A stretch of DNA of 64,000 bases from Ornithodoros turicata. Its lineage: Eukaryota > Arthropoda > Arachnida > Ixodida > Argasidae. The first letter of the stretch is position 1. Every line of letters starts with the position of its first letter. The translations under genes and the position numbers were made by a program. The stretch is from positions 193,032,031 through 193,096,030 of the forward strand of contig NC_088201.1 in assembly GCF_037126465.1 (NCBI RefSeq), given 5' to 3'. The notes below the pieces were generated by a model. The model was not told the origin of the DNA. It saw only the letters and a list, made by a program, of their open reading frames with translations, and searched no databases. This document shows positions 34,646 to 46,265 of the stretch, in pieces.

Positions 34646-35590
34646 CTAGACGTGACTGTCTCTATACAGTCTGGTAAGCTGGTCACGAATCTATACAAGA
34701 AACCCACTGACAAACGCCAGTACCTTCATTTTAACAGCTACCATCCTAATACTCAGAAGAGGAACATCCCCTTTGGTCAATTTACACGTCTAAAACGCAT
34801 ATGCTCTAACCCAGAAGATTTTGAGGCATGCGCCGAAGAAATGTCCAACGATTTTAGAAAACGAAACTACCCTCCCAACCTTATAAACAATGCTCTCTCC
34901 GCGTGCAAATCTCTAGATCGGGAAAAATTACTTTCACATGAACCGCGGCAGCAACAAAACCCCTTATCCTTCGTTACCGCCTATAACAAAGCACTGAGTG
35001 GCGCAGGGTCCATCTTCACCCGCCATCTCAACATACTTCACAGCGACGAAAAACTTAAAATAATTTTTCCTGCTCCCCCCAATATCACATTCCGTCGATC
35101 ACGTAACATTCGTAACTTACTAGTTTCATCCCGTCTATCCCGACCAAATCCTGGGTGTTCCCCTTGTGGTAACAAACGCTGCCAAACATGTCATTTCATT
35201 AGCCCATGTACATTTATCTCGAGCACCTCAAACTCTTTTATTTTCGAAATCCGACAGGGATTGCACTGCAACTCTTTTAACGTATGTTACCTCATTATGT
35301 GCACGAAATGTTGTATTCAGTACATTGGAGAAACCTCGAACACCATGAGGGAAAGGTTTTACGGCCATAAATCCGATATTGTTAATAACCATCCTACACC
35401 CGTTTCTACACATTTTAACCTTCCTGGACACGATTTAGGTACAGACCTCAAAATCGTTATCCTTGAATCGGGTTATAACAGTGACATGAAGCGCAAAAAT
35501 CGCGAATCCTTTTTAATTGCAAAATTCCAGTCTCTGAAGCCTCATGGTTTGAACATCCACGCAGGCCCACTACAATTATTGAACCCGTAA
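34637..35590 (+). CDS. PLE protein C-terminal half with GIY-YIG domain (right copy)
   Basis: 317 codons, identical in protein to the left copy from LDVTVSIQ to LLNP. It contains the RT thumb region, a Cys-rich linker and a GIY-YIG nuclease (YIGETSNTMRERFYGHKSDI). It is uninterrupted but lacks the RT catalytic palm, so it cannot act alone. The ATG at 34637 lies in the spacer, and MNF is probably not native. Confidence 0.88.
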   Translation: MNFLDVTVSIQSGKLVTNLYKKPTDKRQYLHFNSYHPNTQKRNIPFGQFTRLKRICSNPEDFEACAEEMSNDFRKRNYPPNLINNALSACKSLDREKLLSHEPRQQQNPLSFVTAYNKALSGAGSIFTRHLNILHSDEKLKIIFPAPPNITFRRSRNIRNLLVSSRLSRPNPGCSPCGNKRCQTCHFISPCTFISSTSNSFIFEIRQGLHCNSFNVCYLIMCTKCCIQYIGETSNTMRERFYGHKSDIVNNHPTPVSTHFNLPGHDLGTDLKIVILESGYNSDMKRKNRESFLIAKFQSLKPHGLNIHAGPLQLLNP

Positions 35591-36076
35591 ATATAATTTT
35601 TCAAATAAAAGAAGATAATGATAAACACACACACACTACTCTCCAACTTCCACATTTTTCTTCGTTTGTCTCTATCCTGAGACCACCTCCGTCTTCACTT
35701 TCTCACGGTCCACTGGTCACCTTTGTACTCCGCACCCGTGTCCTCATTCCGTCGCCATAACCCCCCCTTTTTATCCTTAATTCCTCGAACGTCACCAACA
35801 AGTGTTCTCGTTTCCTGTGTATAAGCCCTTGGGCTCGCGTTGTTTCGCTTCTGATACCCCTGCTTTTGTATTTATGTTCTTGTGATTTTTATCTGTTGTT
35901 TGCATCCTTTCCATCAACCTGTTACCCTCTCATGCCAGAACTCCCCCTTCAACTGTATATATGTGCCTGTACCATGCTTACATTTTTGTAACCTGAAGAA
36001 GTGCAGTCTCGTGCACGAAAGTCTTGTTTACCATGTGTAAATAAATAAGTTGTTCCTACCGTTTAATATCACTCTT
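34646..36076 (+). mobile_element. Right arm of the Penelope-like element palindrome
   Basis: Reverse complement of the left arm. The two copies diverge from the centre (head-to-head), so transcripts from the spacer would run outward through both. Near-identity of 1431-bp arms means the structure formed recently or is kept identical by gene conversion. Confidence 0.9.
35980..36036 (+). ncRNA. Hammerhead-ribozyme-like motif, right PLE arm
   Basis: Core CTGAAGA (35993-35999), stem II GTGCA/TGCAC (36001-36005 with 36012-36016), then GAAA (36017-36020). Stem I can form from GTAAC before the core and GTTTAC after it (one bulge), extended by ACAT/ATGT across an internal loop. Stem III is minimal (AG/CT), followed by U, so the cut would fall after 36025. 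PLEs are known to carry type I hammerheads with very short stem III that work best as dimers. Confidence 0.65.
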
Positions 36077-38064
36077 AAATTTGTTTGCGCAGTTATAATA
36101 CAGTGCAGAGTGAAAATATTTTACGTGGTAGCTCCTGATGGACAGCTTCGGAGAGTTTCTGGCAGGGTTGCAAGCCATGCTAAATGTCACCGCATTGCTT
36201 CTTTAAAGAACTGCCAGGTGGGCAAGACAAATCCACGATCCGCTCATGATCACAGCAAAGGTACTAATTATTATTAGTTATTTCTTTGTAGCAAAGTATC
36301 CCGCAGCTTTCGTGGCTACGGCAGGTCTCTGAACTGTACGGGAGGTTCGCACAGCTCCCCATACTTAGCTTTTTGTGGATTCTTGCGTTTGCCGTTTTCT
36401 GCACAGCTTATCTCTAGTGTGATATTACATTAATAACCGCCACTGTCTCGTGGGCGCGACTAAACTTACAACACCAAGCCACAAGAACTTTCGGGGACAC
36501 ACTCATAATAGGACGTTTATCACATTAACTTCTCACCTGTTTTCTCTGGCCAGGTCTTCTTCTCAAAAGGATCAAGTCCTCTCGAAAGTGTGCTCTACGT
36601 TCAGACACAACGGCGTTTATGTAACCGGCCGCATGTTGTGCACGACGCGACTGATTGAAAAAAAAAAAAAGAAAAGAAAAAAAAACCCGGAAGAATAGGC
36701 AGCAAGATATCGTATTCCCCCCCGGTGGAAAGTTCGTCGCCGTCAAGGTATTGTTTCGTGTTTAAATGTTATCTCAGCAAATGAAGCACAAAATGTGGTA
36801 AACACATTCAAATAAATTGCAACGAACGTAATTACGTGCTCAAGACAATGGAAGAAATCCCAGAATATGCTACTATGAAAGACCATGCAAGACTTTCTGG
36901 TAACGCTCACTAATTGATTATTGGGCGTTGGAGGCTTACGTGTTCGCCATTAAATGTGGCTTCGGCTAATTCCCGTTGCTCACTCATTCCTGCTTCCGCA
37001 TGCAGAGCTGCAAACTAATGAGTGACCTGCTGGAGAGATATGGTTCAATTACTAAATTACTTTTTCCATTAATCATAATTGGAGTCGATTTACACGTAAG
37101 CTGACTAGGCTGCCTACACAAAATAGCTTTCAATATGCGCAACTGCAAGTGTGAGCCCGTAGCGCTGATGGTGCTGACGATTGAAGTTTTTATGGAACAC
37201 GAGCAACTGAGGCTATAATGCGCCAGGGATATGGCTAGTTAAGTGTAAATGACTTAACCCTTGCTTTCAATCCGTTACATGTGTGATACATACCGTTTCC
37301 ACTCTTATATCTCCATATGTAAGTGGCAGGACCCAATTTCACGAACTCTGGCATTTCTAATAGCGTCAAACAACACTGTGCAATAACGCAGCCATCTGTT
37401 GTGCTATTTGTGAAGGCAGGAACCCGAAGAAGATGAAGTAGTACTACTACGTGAGCCGTAAAAATGGACCATTTCTGGGTGCGCGCAGGCGCATGCCCAG
37501 CCTCCTCTGGCGGCGGCCGCCATGTTTGTTGGCATGAAAGCATCATGGCTGCTTGTGTACAGTGCAGGCTGTGACGCGACTTAGCGAAGCTATTTCTCAC
37601 AGTGTCTGTAATGTGCTGGTGTCGTCGACTGCCGAAACATAGGCAATGTCGTTGAACAATTCTTCCGCTACCCACCGGAAAAGCACGACCAAAAGAAGTA
37701 CGCCAAGGGGATGTGGTACGAGCGTCACCATGTTAGTTAGCATGAAAACATGGCGTACTATGAATATGTCGTAACAAGTTTTCGTGTTTCTTTTCTATTT
37801 ATTTTTTTGATGGGGGGGGGGCTGCATCACGTGTTGTGCGCTGCCACAGGAGCGGAGTATATCATCCAGACCAAATGTTATGTTGTCATATCTTCAAAAA
37901 ATGCCAACTACGCCCACGTGGTGCTAATTTGTCATCATTGCTTCGTCGTCTTCTCATCATGTCGTCTCTCACCGCCAGGAGCAACGCGTACATGGAATGG
38001 TTCATTGATTCATTGACTTTGGAAACAAATTTTTTTCGCAGTATTTGTATGTCGAATGGTCATA
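36077..38064. other. No recognised gene
   Basis: Contains an A-rich run (36659-36690) and a GCGGCCGCCATGTTTG block (37513-37528) of YY1/CpG-promoter type. No exon can be supported beside it. Confidence 0.5.
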
Positions 38065-38164
38065 CAGGGTGTCCCAGAAAAAAAAAAAAGAAATTTTTCA
38101 GCGCAGTCTTTGTCAGTCCGACGAAAGGAGGAGAAGGATTAGCCATTGTGTAGAGTACATCACT

Positions 38165-39535
38165 AGAGGGCGCTACCAGCGACGCTTCACCAGTAGGGGC
38201 CGCTGCTGTCGCATTCCGCGGATGACGTCATTGCTCCTTCGAGGAGCATGGTGAAAGATAGCAGGACGCATCGGATGGCGATGCCAAATAGTGCCCCTTG
38301 TGGAGTGGCGCTGCGAGCGATAGGACGTCCGCCCTCGGTGGCGGCTCCCACGGCGTTGTTATGGCCTCGTGACCGCGATACGCGGCGTCGGCGGCAAAGG
38401 GTTTTGGGTCCAGCGTTGTGTACCAGCTGTACAGTCCTTGAGCCTGTTTTATTGATCTCACTCTCTTTATTGTTCAACTGATGGTTGTTGTTTGAGAGCT
38501 CAATTGCTATGCTGCGAGATTGTGGTGTACGGCACGCATACGGCATACGACAATATACATAGATTAATATAAACAAAAGGACGTGCACGATAAATTACGC
38601 CACATTATTATTCCCGTGTTGCTACACTTTGTATTATAAAGGTGCTGTCGCGAACCAGTCCGTTCACAAACAGCCGTGTGCATCCCGTCGTGTATATTTT
38701 ATACTTGGATACTTTCCTTTTAATTGCCTAATAATGCCTAATTGCCTAATATTTTAATTGCTTTTTTTTGCGACTCGAGCGCGTATATTAGCAGGCTCCA
38801 GAAATGCGCAATATTATTTTGGTGATGGTGCATATGTTCAGACACGAGCGGAGGAAAGTTGTTCGGCACTTCACCACTGGGGGCCGCTGCTGTCGCATTC
38901 CGCGGATGACGTCATTGCTCCTTCGGGGAGCATGGTGAGAGATAGCGGGAGGCATGATATGGCGATGCGAAATAGAGCGCCCTTGTGCAAGGCTGTGGGG
39001 GCGCTGCGAGCGATAAGACAGCCACTCTCGGTGGCGGCTCTCCACAGCGTTGTTATGGCCTCGTGACCGCGATACGCGGCGTCGGCGGCAAAGGGTTTTG
39101 GGTCCAGCGTTGTGTACCAGTCTTTGAGTGAATTTATATTAATCTCACTCCGTTTATTGTTCAACTGATGGTTATTGTTTGAGAGCTCAATCGCTATGCT
39201 GTGAGATTGATGTGTACGGCAAGCATACGACATTCGACAATATAAATAAATTAATATAAACAAAAGGACGTGCACAATAAATTACGCCACATTATTCTTC
39301 CCGTGTTGCTACACTTTATATTATAAACGCACTTTCGCGAACCAGTCCGTTCACAAACAGCCGTGTGCATCCCGTCGCGTATATCTTAGACTTAGATACT
39401 TTACTTTTAATTGTCTAATAATGCTTTTGCGACTCGAGCGCGTATATTGGAAGGCTCCAGACTTGCGCAATATTATTTTGGTGATGGTGCATATGTTCAG
39501 ACAGGAGTGGAGGAAAGTTGTTCCTATTTACTTTA
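38165..39535. repeat. Two direct ~690-bp repeats, plus an inverted copy at 41230-41975
   Basis: Blocks such as GGGGCCGCTGCTGTCGCATT, GATACGCGGCGTCGGCGGCA and ACCAGTCCGTTCACAAACAG occur at about 38196, 38371 and 38654 and again at 38880, 39070 and 39340. They recur inverted at about 41905, 41710 and 41440. A 120-134-codon minus-strand frame is shared by the copies (AGPKTLCRRRRVSRSRG), but it contains frame-changing differences and no known family, so I do not call it coding. Confidence 0.8.
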
Positions 39536-40089
39536 TATATTTATTCACTTCATTATATCATTCTCACATACTAGTTTAAATTTAATTAGCGGTTAGTAAT
39601 AGTGCAGTATAAGCAGTTTAGGACACTACAGTGCTGTAAGATATATTGTAAGCACTTTATGGCTGCATAATCACTGGGTGGATATCAGTAAAATTTTAGT
39701 GCCTTCCTTTCACTGTCACTAATAGGGATTCAGTTAAGTGTTGTGGCAATTCCAGTGTAGACAGTCATCTGCTATATTAGAAAGTGAGTGATTATAGTAA
39801 AAAAAGTCTCAATAAACATGATACTTTTTACAATGTGATTCCTAAATGTCAGTATGACAAGGTATGAAGAAATATAAACACAGTGCATGTTATCCAAAGC
39901 AAGTTCTTCCACATCCCCCCCATGTACACACACTCAGAAAGAAAAAAAAAAGAACGGGTCTTGGGTTTGCCTCTGGTAACATAATTTAACTACACAAATG
40001 CAGATATGTGCAATCAAACGCATTTGCAAGGAAAGCATGACGATTATTGCAGTTGCAACAGTCATGTCAGTAGTTCATGCACACCTTGG

Positions 40090-40720
40090 TTTTTTCGAAA
40101 TTTCTCAAACATAAGGTAGATGACATGTCAACAGGTTACAAATCTCTGTTGCATCTTGCACATTTGTAATGCTCATATAGGTATTTTTGAAATTTCTTAA
40201 ACATCTCCACATCTTCTATATTCAACGTTACTAGTGTGCAACACCGGATATCGAGTCTAAATCTAAGCCAGTATGGGGTCATGGACACACCGGTGTAACG
40301 TGAGCAACAATAAGGCAGATGACATGTCGACAAGTTGCAAACCGCTGTTCCATCTTGCACATTTGTCATGCTCATCCAGGTATTTTTGAAATTTCCTAAA
40401 CATCTCCACATCTTTTATATTCAGCGTGCTCGACATGTTAGTGTGCAACACCAGATATCAAGTCTAAATCTGAGCCATTATGGGGTCATGAACACACCGG
40501 TGTAACATGAGCAACAATAAGGAAGACGGAATGTCAACAAGTTGCAAACTGCTGTTCTTTCTTGCACGTTTGTCATATGCTCAAATAGGTATTTTTGAAA
40601 TTTCTTAAACAACCCCACATATTTTATATTCAACGTGCTGGACATCTAGTGTGCAACACCTGATATCCAATCAAAATCTGAGCCGGTATGGCCATCAGAG
40701 AAGCTATACATGCACAGAGG
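40090..40720. repeat. ~200-bp tandem repeat, three units, plus an inverted unit
   Basis: TTGCAAACYGCTGTTC-like blocks recur at about 40135, 40335 and 40541, each followed by CATTTGTCATGCTCA, ATTTTTGAAATTTC, a TATTCAACGT block and GGTGTAACATGAGCAACAAT. One unit appears inverted at 40858-41020. G tract at 40751-40765. No coding function is seen. Confidence 0.8.
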
Positions 40721-42289
40721 CAAACCAAAGACTTTTTTCTGTGTGTGTGTGGGGGGGGGGGGGGGATGTGAAAGAACTTGCTTCGGATAGCATGCACTAT
40801 GTTAATATTTATTCATCCCATTCATATTCTAAATTTAAAAAAAAATATCTAGATGAGCATGACAAATTTCCAAGATAGAACAGCAGTTTGCAACTTGGTG
40901 ACATTCCGTCTTCCTTATTGTTGCTCATGTTACACCGGTCTGTTCATGACCCCATAATCGCTCAGATTTTGGCTCGATATCACGTGTTGCACACCAGATG
41001 TCCAGCACGTTGCATATAAAAGAAAAGAAAAAATGGAAAGGAAGAAAAAAAGAGAAAAAAGAAAGAAAAGAAGGCACTAAAATTTTACTGATATCCACCC
41101 AGTGATTCTGCAGCCATAAGGTGCTTACAATATATCTTACAGCACTGTAGTGTGCTAAATTGCTTATACTGCAGTATTACTAGTCGCTAATTCAATTTAA
41201 ACTATCTGAGAATGATATATTGAAGTGAAATACATAAAACAAATAGGAACAACTTTCCTCCGCTCTTGTCTGAGCATATGCACCATCACCAAAATAATAT
41301 TGCGCATGTCTGGAGCCTGCTAATATACGCGCTCGAGTCGCAAAAAAGGCAATTAAAATATTCGGCAATTAGGCATTATTAGGCAATTAAAAGGAAAGTA
41401 TCCAAGTATAATATATACACGACGGGATGCACACGGCTGTTTGTGAACGGACTGGTTTGCGACAGCACCTTTATAATGCAAAGTGTAGCAACACGGCAAT
41501 AATAATGTGGCGTGATTTATCGTGCACGTCCTTTTGTTTATATTAATTTATGTATATTGTCGTATGCGTGCCGTACACCCCAATCTCGCAGCATAGCAAT
41601 TGAGCTCTCAAACAACAACCATCAGTTGAACAATAAAGGGAGTGAGATTAATAAAACACGCTCAATGAATGTACAGCTGGTATACAACGCTGGACCCAAA
41701 ACCCTTTGCCGCCGACGCCGCGTATCGCGGTCACGAGGCCATAACAACGCCGTGGGAGCCGCCACCGAGGGCGGCCGTCCTATCGCTCGCAGTGCCACTC
41801 CACAAGGGCGCACTATGTCGCATCGCCATCCGATGCGTCCTGCTATCTTTCACCATGCTCCTCGAAGGAGCAATGACGTCATCCGCTGAATGCGACAGCA
41901 GCGGCCCCTAGTGGTGAAGCGTCGCTGGTAGCCCCCTCTAGTGGTGTACCCTACACAATGACTAATCCTTCTATTCATCGGAAATAATCCGTCTATTGGG
42001 GGCTGGATTGGAAACAATACCCCGATTGCTCATCAATATTCGTGTCAATTACAATTAATTTGAGCAAATCTGGCGCGCTCTTCACATTGGTGGGGTAAAA
42101 AAGTGACCTTTTGCTTAGCAAATTTCCGACTTCAGTTCGCAATAATTTATTAATTAAACTTAGGTTACATGACATGCACATCTTGAGGTGGCAAAAACCT
42201 AGTAAGAACAAATGCCCGTTGACCGCATGATTCTATGTGGCGTAGTTTTTTAAATTAAAATTCAATGACACGTTTTCTGGGACACCCTA

Positions 42290-43442
42290 TATACTTTTCT
42301 GTGTTGTTCCACATGTCATTTGGAGTGTATCAAATGATTTAGCTTCGCATTGCTTCTTCTGTTATTATCGGTCATTATTTTAGGTATGTATCACGGATGT
42401 ATCTACGGTAGTGGTTGTTCGATGGAATTTCCCAAAGTCATTCAAAGTATTTTTATCGTTTATGCTTGTATCGTTTCTGTAGTATTATTTTTCATGCGGG
42501 TTAGCAGTGAAGCCGAACTGGTATTGTCCCAGATCACCAACAATAGCTGCACGTTCTCTCTTTTTTTTTTTTTGTACTAGCGATTCCACGGACAACGACA
42601 CAGAGTAGAAGCAGATATAAGTGCACGACATGTTACTGTGTGCATTGCAGTTTTTGTAATATTTTCTTTTCATATCAGAAGTTTATGGGCAGACCCTGAA
42701 ATGAGAAATGCGAGTCTTACAGTGCATTCTTGTTTCGGACGTGCCTCAGCCATGACCAAACATCTTTAATGCACCAGAAAAACAAATTGTTATTCAATTT
42801 TTCACTTGCTCTGATTTTCATTGCAAGTGGTATTGTTTCTACATACCTAGATGTATAAAGCATGTATAAAGATGTATGTAGCATTGAGCAAACGCAGCGC
42901 ATGTTTGTTTAAGACTTAGATCCTGATATGATATAGGCATTTTTATATTAATTTGCAAATCATTCGGAAGAAGAAGTACAGTCTTTGTTCGAAATATCAA
43001 CGGCTCTCCTCTTGAGGCAACTCCCTTCATATACCTCCTTACCGGTCCGGTGTATCCGTCCGTCTATATTTAAATGTCCTGTGTCTCTAAAAAGCTAGAA
43101 AGCTTCGCGGGAAAGGTTGTAGGGCCTTATAACCCAGGAATTGGAGTGAGCGGAGCGGTAAACGATGCATATTGGTAAAGCTCCCGAACGTGACGATGAC
43201 GATGGGAGCCGTTCGATGGGCATGCGAATGGAATATACAGGGCGATTTCTATTTTTATTATATATGCCTGTATTATATATACCTACGTTATACCTGTGTG
43301 CCATGTTGACGCAGTTCCTTGATAAGGGCATGGTCGAGAGTAACTGGCGGCACTCAGAACGTGGAATTGGGCCTGTTGGTACTGCATTCTCAATTAAAAG
43401 CGCTAAAATCAGACGAGGACAACACACACTGAAGGCGCACTA
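42290..43442. other. Mostly unassigned; PLE-end relic near 42965-43065
   Basis: GGAAGAAGTACAGTC, then TTCGAAATATCAACGGCTC, resembles a decayed PLE hammerhead end (CTGAAGAAGTGCAGTC...CGAAA). The same block recurs at 62150-62270. The rest is unassigned. Confidence 0.4.
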
Positions 43443-43770
43443 ACAACAATTTATTTGACAAGAGACGAACGTACTAAAAACGTGCTCAGAAACTCCCTCT
43501 CCTTTTCTGTTAAACCAATGGACGGACATCTGACACATCTGGCTCCCCCCCCTCTGCGATCAAAAAAGCTTCCCAAATTTCCTTCTCCCTACTACCACGG
43601 AACCTTGCCTTTATCTCCGTTCCCGTAAACACAGGATGACAACCACATTGCTGCACTTGGGCAAACAGGGTACCAGAACGCCCGGAAAGGTTGTACCTAT
43701 GTTCCCGTAAACGGATGTTGACACATCTAGCTGTTTGACCCAGATACGAAGCACCACACGATAAATTCAT
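43443..43770 (-). pseudogene. Inverted 3' fragment of a PLE: GIY-YIG end
   Basis: The minus-strand frame reads SCGASYLGQTARCVNIRLRE, then FRGSREKEIWEAFLIAEGG, the GIY-YIG C-terminus of the PLE that follows on the plus strand (91-95 % similar by eye). Its 3' UTR with GACAAGAGACGAACGTACT mirrors GTACGTTCGTCTC at 45707. Partial inverted copies at PLE heads are a known by-product of PLE retrotransposition. Confidence 0.85.
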
Positions 43771-45745
43771 AAATTACCTCATTGCAACACCCGACAAACT
43801 TATTCCTATGTTTAGGGAGGACAAGAACCCAGTCCAGTTCTTGGCAATGGCTCACAAGGTGGGTGATCGTCTTCCAGAGGATGAGCAATCTCAGTTTGTC
43901 TCAAGGGCTGTTGATGTTCTTAAAGGTTCACAGGCCCGCTCGGCGCCGGGAAAAGTCAAGGATGTGGTCCGGGATGTCCGCTCGGAGCGGGGGAATGTCA
44001 AGGCTGCGATCCAGGGTGTGAAGCTTCTGCAGTCTGACAAAACTGGGTCTTTCGTACTGCTTGACTTGGTGAGCTATGTGGAAAGGGAGAGGGATGCCGT
44101 CAAGAAGAACTCCGTGCTAGTCGAAGATCCTCGTCTGGGGGGGCAATAAGAAGGAATTTTCGAAGAACTGCGCTGATTGGGGCTTGACGGGGCTGTGTAA
44201 AACCATTGGGGATTCACTGGATGAGTCGCTCGAAATTTTCTTCACGGTGAAAACGCACAAGGAGGGGTTTCCGTTCAAGGTAATTGTTTCTGAGGCGTCC
44301 TCTTGGCAGGGAGCTGTTAGCCGTTTCCTTTGTAACTACCTTAACAAGCTAGCGCTGGTGGATCCCTACATGGTTCGGAATTCTATTGAAGTTGTTGATT
44401 GGCAGAAAGCGGGGGGGGGGGGGGTTAGAAGCAAAGCTCTGGTGTTGTCTTTCGACATTGCCGATCTGTTCTATTCTCTTCCGACTATGGGAATTTTGGA
44501 AGCTGTTGAGAGAGCCATTGATAAAGCGAGATTAGTGGGTTTTCAGAACACAGTGGATTGTACTGTTGATCAGTTTTTGTGGTTGTTAAAAGAGTACCTG
44601 GGGTCTGCCATGGTCCAGGTTAATGGCCAGGCGTGGACTCAGAGTACAGGTGTGTGTTGGGTCGATAATTGCGCCCGTGCTCAGTAATCTGTTCCTGGCT
44701 GATGTGGATGATAAGATCTGCCGTCTTTTAGGGGGGAAAGGGCTACCGGTAAAGCGGATTTTTAGATACGATGACGATTACTTGGTTGCAGCGGAAGCTG
44801 ATAGCGGTATTGTTGGCTCAGTCCTTATAGTGTCTTTGAGTGTGCTGCTCCTGACCTTCGTTTTACGATTGAGCGGATGGCGGATGACACCTTGCAATAC
44901 ATGGACCTAATGTTGATCCTAAAAAGAGAACATTTAGGCTGGCGCTACAAACAGAGATGTGTCAAGCCTGTCCTGCCTTTCTCCACAAATCAGTAAACGT
45001 TGGTTAAGAGGGGCGTGGATCAGATGCGTGTGAAGTCTTCTCTCAGCAGGTCTTGCTTTCACGAAATGCAGATTAATTTTGATGCTCAGTTGCGTAGGTC
45101 GAGAGACGCCGAGTTTCCGGAGGACTTGCTGGTGGATGTGTGTACTAACGTTTTGAAGGGGTTTGGTTCGGATATCCCTCGTTTGAGGGAAGGTTTGTCT
45201 CATGTGACTGTTATCCCCTATGTTCATAGGATTTCGCACAGTTTGAAGAAATTGTCGGAGAAGCAAGGCGTTAGGGTGGTTTTTGGGAGTGGTAGAAAAT
45301 TATCCTCTCTTCTAGCCATTGTCAATGCTCAACAGGAGAGTGACCGGGTGGGTTGTACTATAAAACATAACGATAAGTTTGACGGGTGTTGCAATGAAGT
45401 AATTTATGAGATTCCCTTAACGTGTGGTGCTTCGTATCTGGGTCAAACAGGTAGATGTGTCAACACCCGTTTAAGGGAACATAGGTATAACCTTTCTGCG
45501 CGTTCTGGTACCCTGTCTGCCCATGCGCAGCAATATGGTTGTCATTCTGTGTTTACGGGAACGGAGATAAAGGCAAGGTTCCGTGGTAGTAGGGAGAGGG
45601 AAATTTGGGAAGCTTTTCTGATCGCAGAGGGGGGAGCCAGATGTGTCAGCTGTCCGTCCATTGGTTTAACGGAAAAGGAGAGGGAGTTTCTAAGCTCGTT
45701 TTTAGTACGTTCGTCTCACGTCAAATAAATTGTTTCTAGCGCTTT
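43771..45745 (+). pseudogene. Near-full-length Penelope-like element, RT plus GIY-YIG, frameshifted
   Basis: N-terminal region FREDKNPVQFLAMAHKVGD (43808 on) ends at a TAA (44147). The RT core then appears in pieces: FFTVKTHKEGFPFKVIVSE (44240), LVLSFDIADLFYSLP (44440; first catalytic Asp), SIIAPVLSNLFLADVD in another frame (44665), FRYDDDYLVAAEAD (44760; catalytic Y-x-D-D). After further shifts and a stop near 44994 the thumb and linker run in one frame from 45000, ending in GIY-YIG (SYLGQTGRCVNTRLREHRYN, 45430) and a stop at 45728. At least four lesions. PLEs copy their RNA onto nicked DNA using RT and GIY-YIG. Confidence 0.88.
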
Positions 45746-45859
45746 TAATTCAGTAACTGGCGGCAGGCGAAAGTTATTCCCATTTAGCCAGCATATGCTG
45801 TAAGATCCTTATTTGAATTTATTTGGCTCTTTCTAGTCATTGAGGAAGTGATAACTTCT

Positions 45860-46265
45860 TCCGATATCAGCTCGGCTTTCGCAAAGGGCTCTCCTGCGAA
45901 ACTCGATTAGCACACATCTCGTATGGACGATTCTTTTCGAACTGGGGCGATTTTTCTGGTCTTTTGTCGGTGCGACTCTGTGACTTTGAACTCTGGGACT
46001 CGGTTTCTCATGCTGGCCTTCTTCATAAACTCTCTCTGCTCAATCTTGACCATTGTGTCCTCCGTTAGACGTACAGTTATCTTCCTTATCAAACGAAGAC
46101 CGCACTCATTAACGAAGTTATTTCTCCCGTCTTCCCCGTTCCTTCCAGTGTTCCTCAATGTTCCTCTGCTTTTCCTTCTCTTCATTAATGATCTCCATAG
46201 TTCTTTAACGTCTTCTACCAGGCTCTGTGCACTCGTTTTGTTTTATTCCGCTGCTACAACAGACT
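45860..46265 (+). pseudogene. LINE reverse-transcriptase relic (Jockey-like)
   Basis: Joining frames gives QLGFRKGLSCETRLAH, SHAGLLHKLSLLNLD and then VPQC...FLLFINDLHSSLTSSTRLCA. This matches, in order, the RT motifs Q.GFR.G.SC.TQL, H..LL.KL and GVPQGSVLGPLLFLLFINDLP of Jockey-type elements. Several frameshifts; the catalytic ADD is lost (CALVLFY). It abuts the PLE 3' end. Confidence 0.75.

Larger units (their letters stand above)
38065..42289. mobile_element. Fold-back composite element with GGGTGTCCCAGA ends
   Basis: The outer ends read inward CAGGGTGTCCCAGAAAA and TAGGGTGTCCCAGAAAA, each next to TA. Inside, about 38115-39720 is matched in inverted order by about 41070-41985, with arms holding TGACGTCATTGCTCCTTCG, the CGAGTCGC block and the ATCCACCCAGTGATT block. 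The right outer 300 bp is homologous to 56746-57005, which shows the family end. The element is repeat-built and non-coding as far as I can see. Confidence 0.7.

Noticed and set aside
38187..38588. 133-codon frame repeated in three copies (38187-38588, 38871-39275, 41512-41889)
   Set aside because: Shared because the DNA is repeated; copies differ by frame-changing indels and show no protein family.
40090..41020. Regular ~200-bp repeats considered as a CRISPR-like or satellite array
   Set aside because: Eukaryotic context; repeats are contiguous without unique spacers and lie inside a fold-back transposon composite.
45830..45900. Possible hammerhead at the 3' end of the 43-45 kb PLE
   Set aside because: No CTGANGA...GAAA arrangement with pairing stems could be found.
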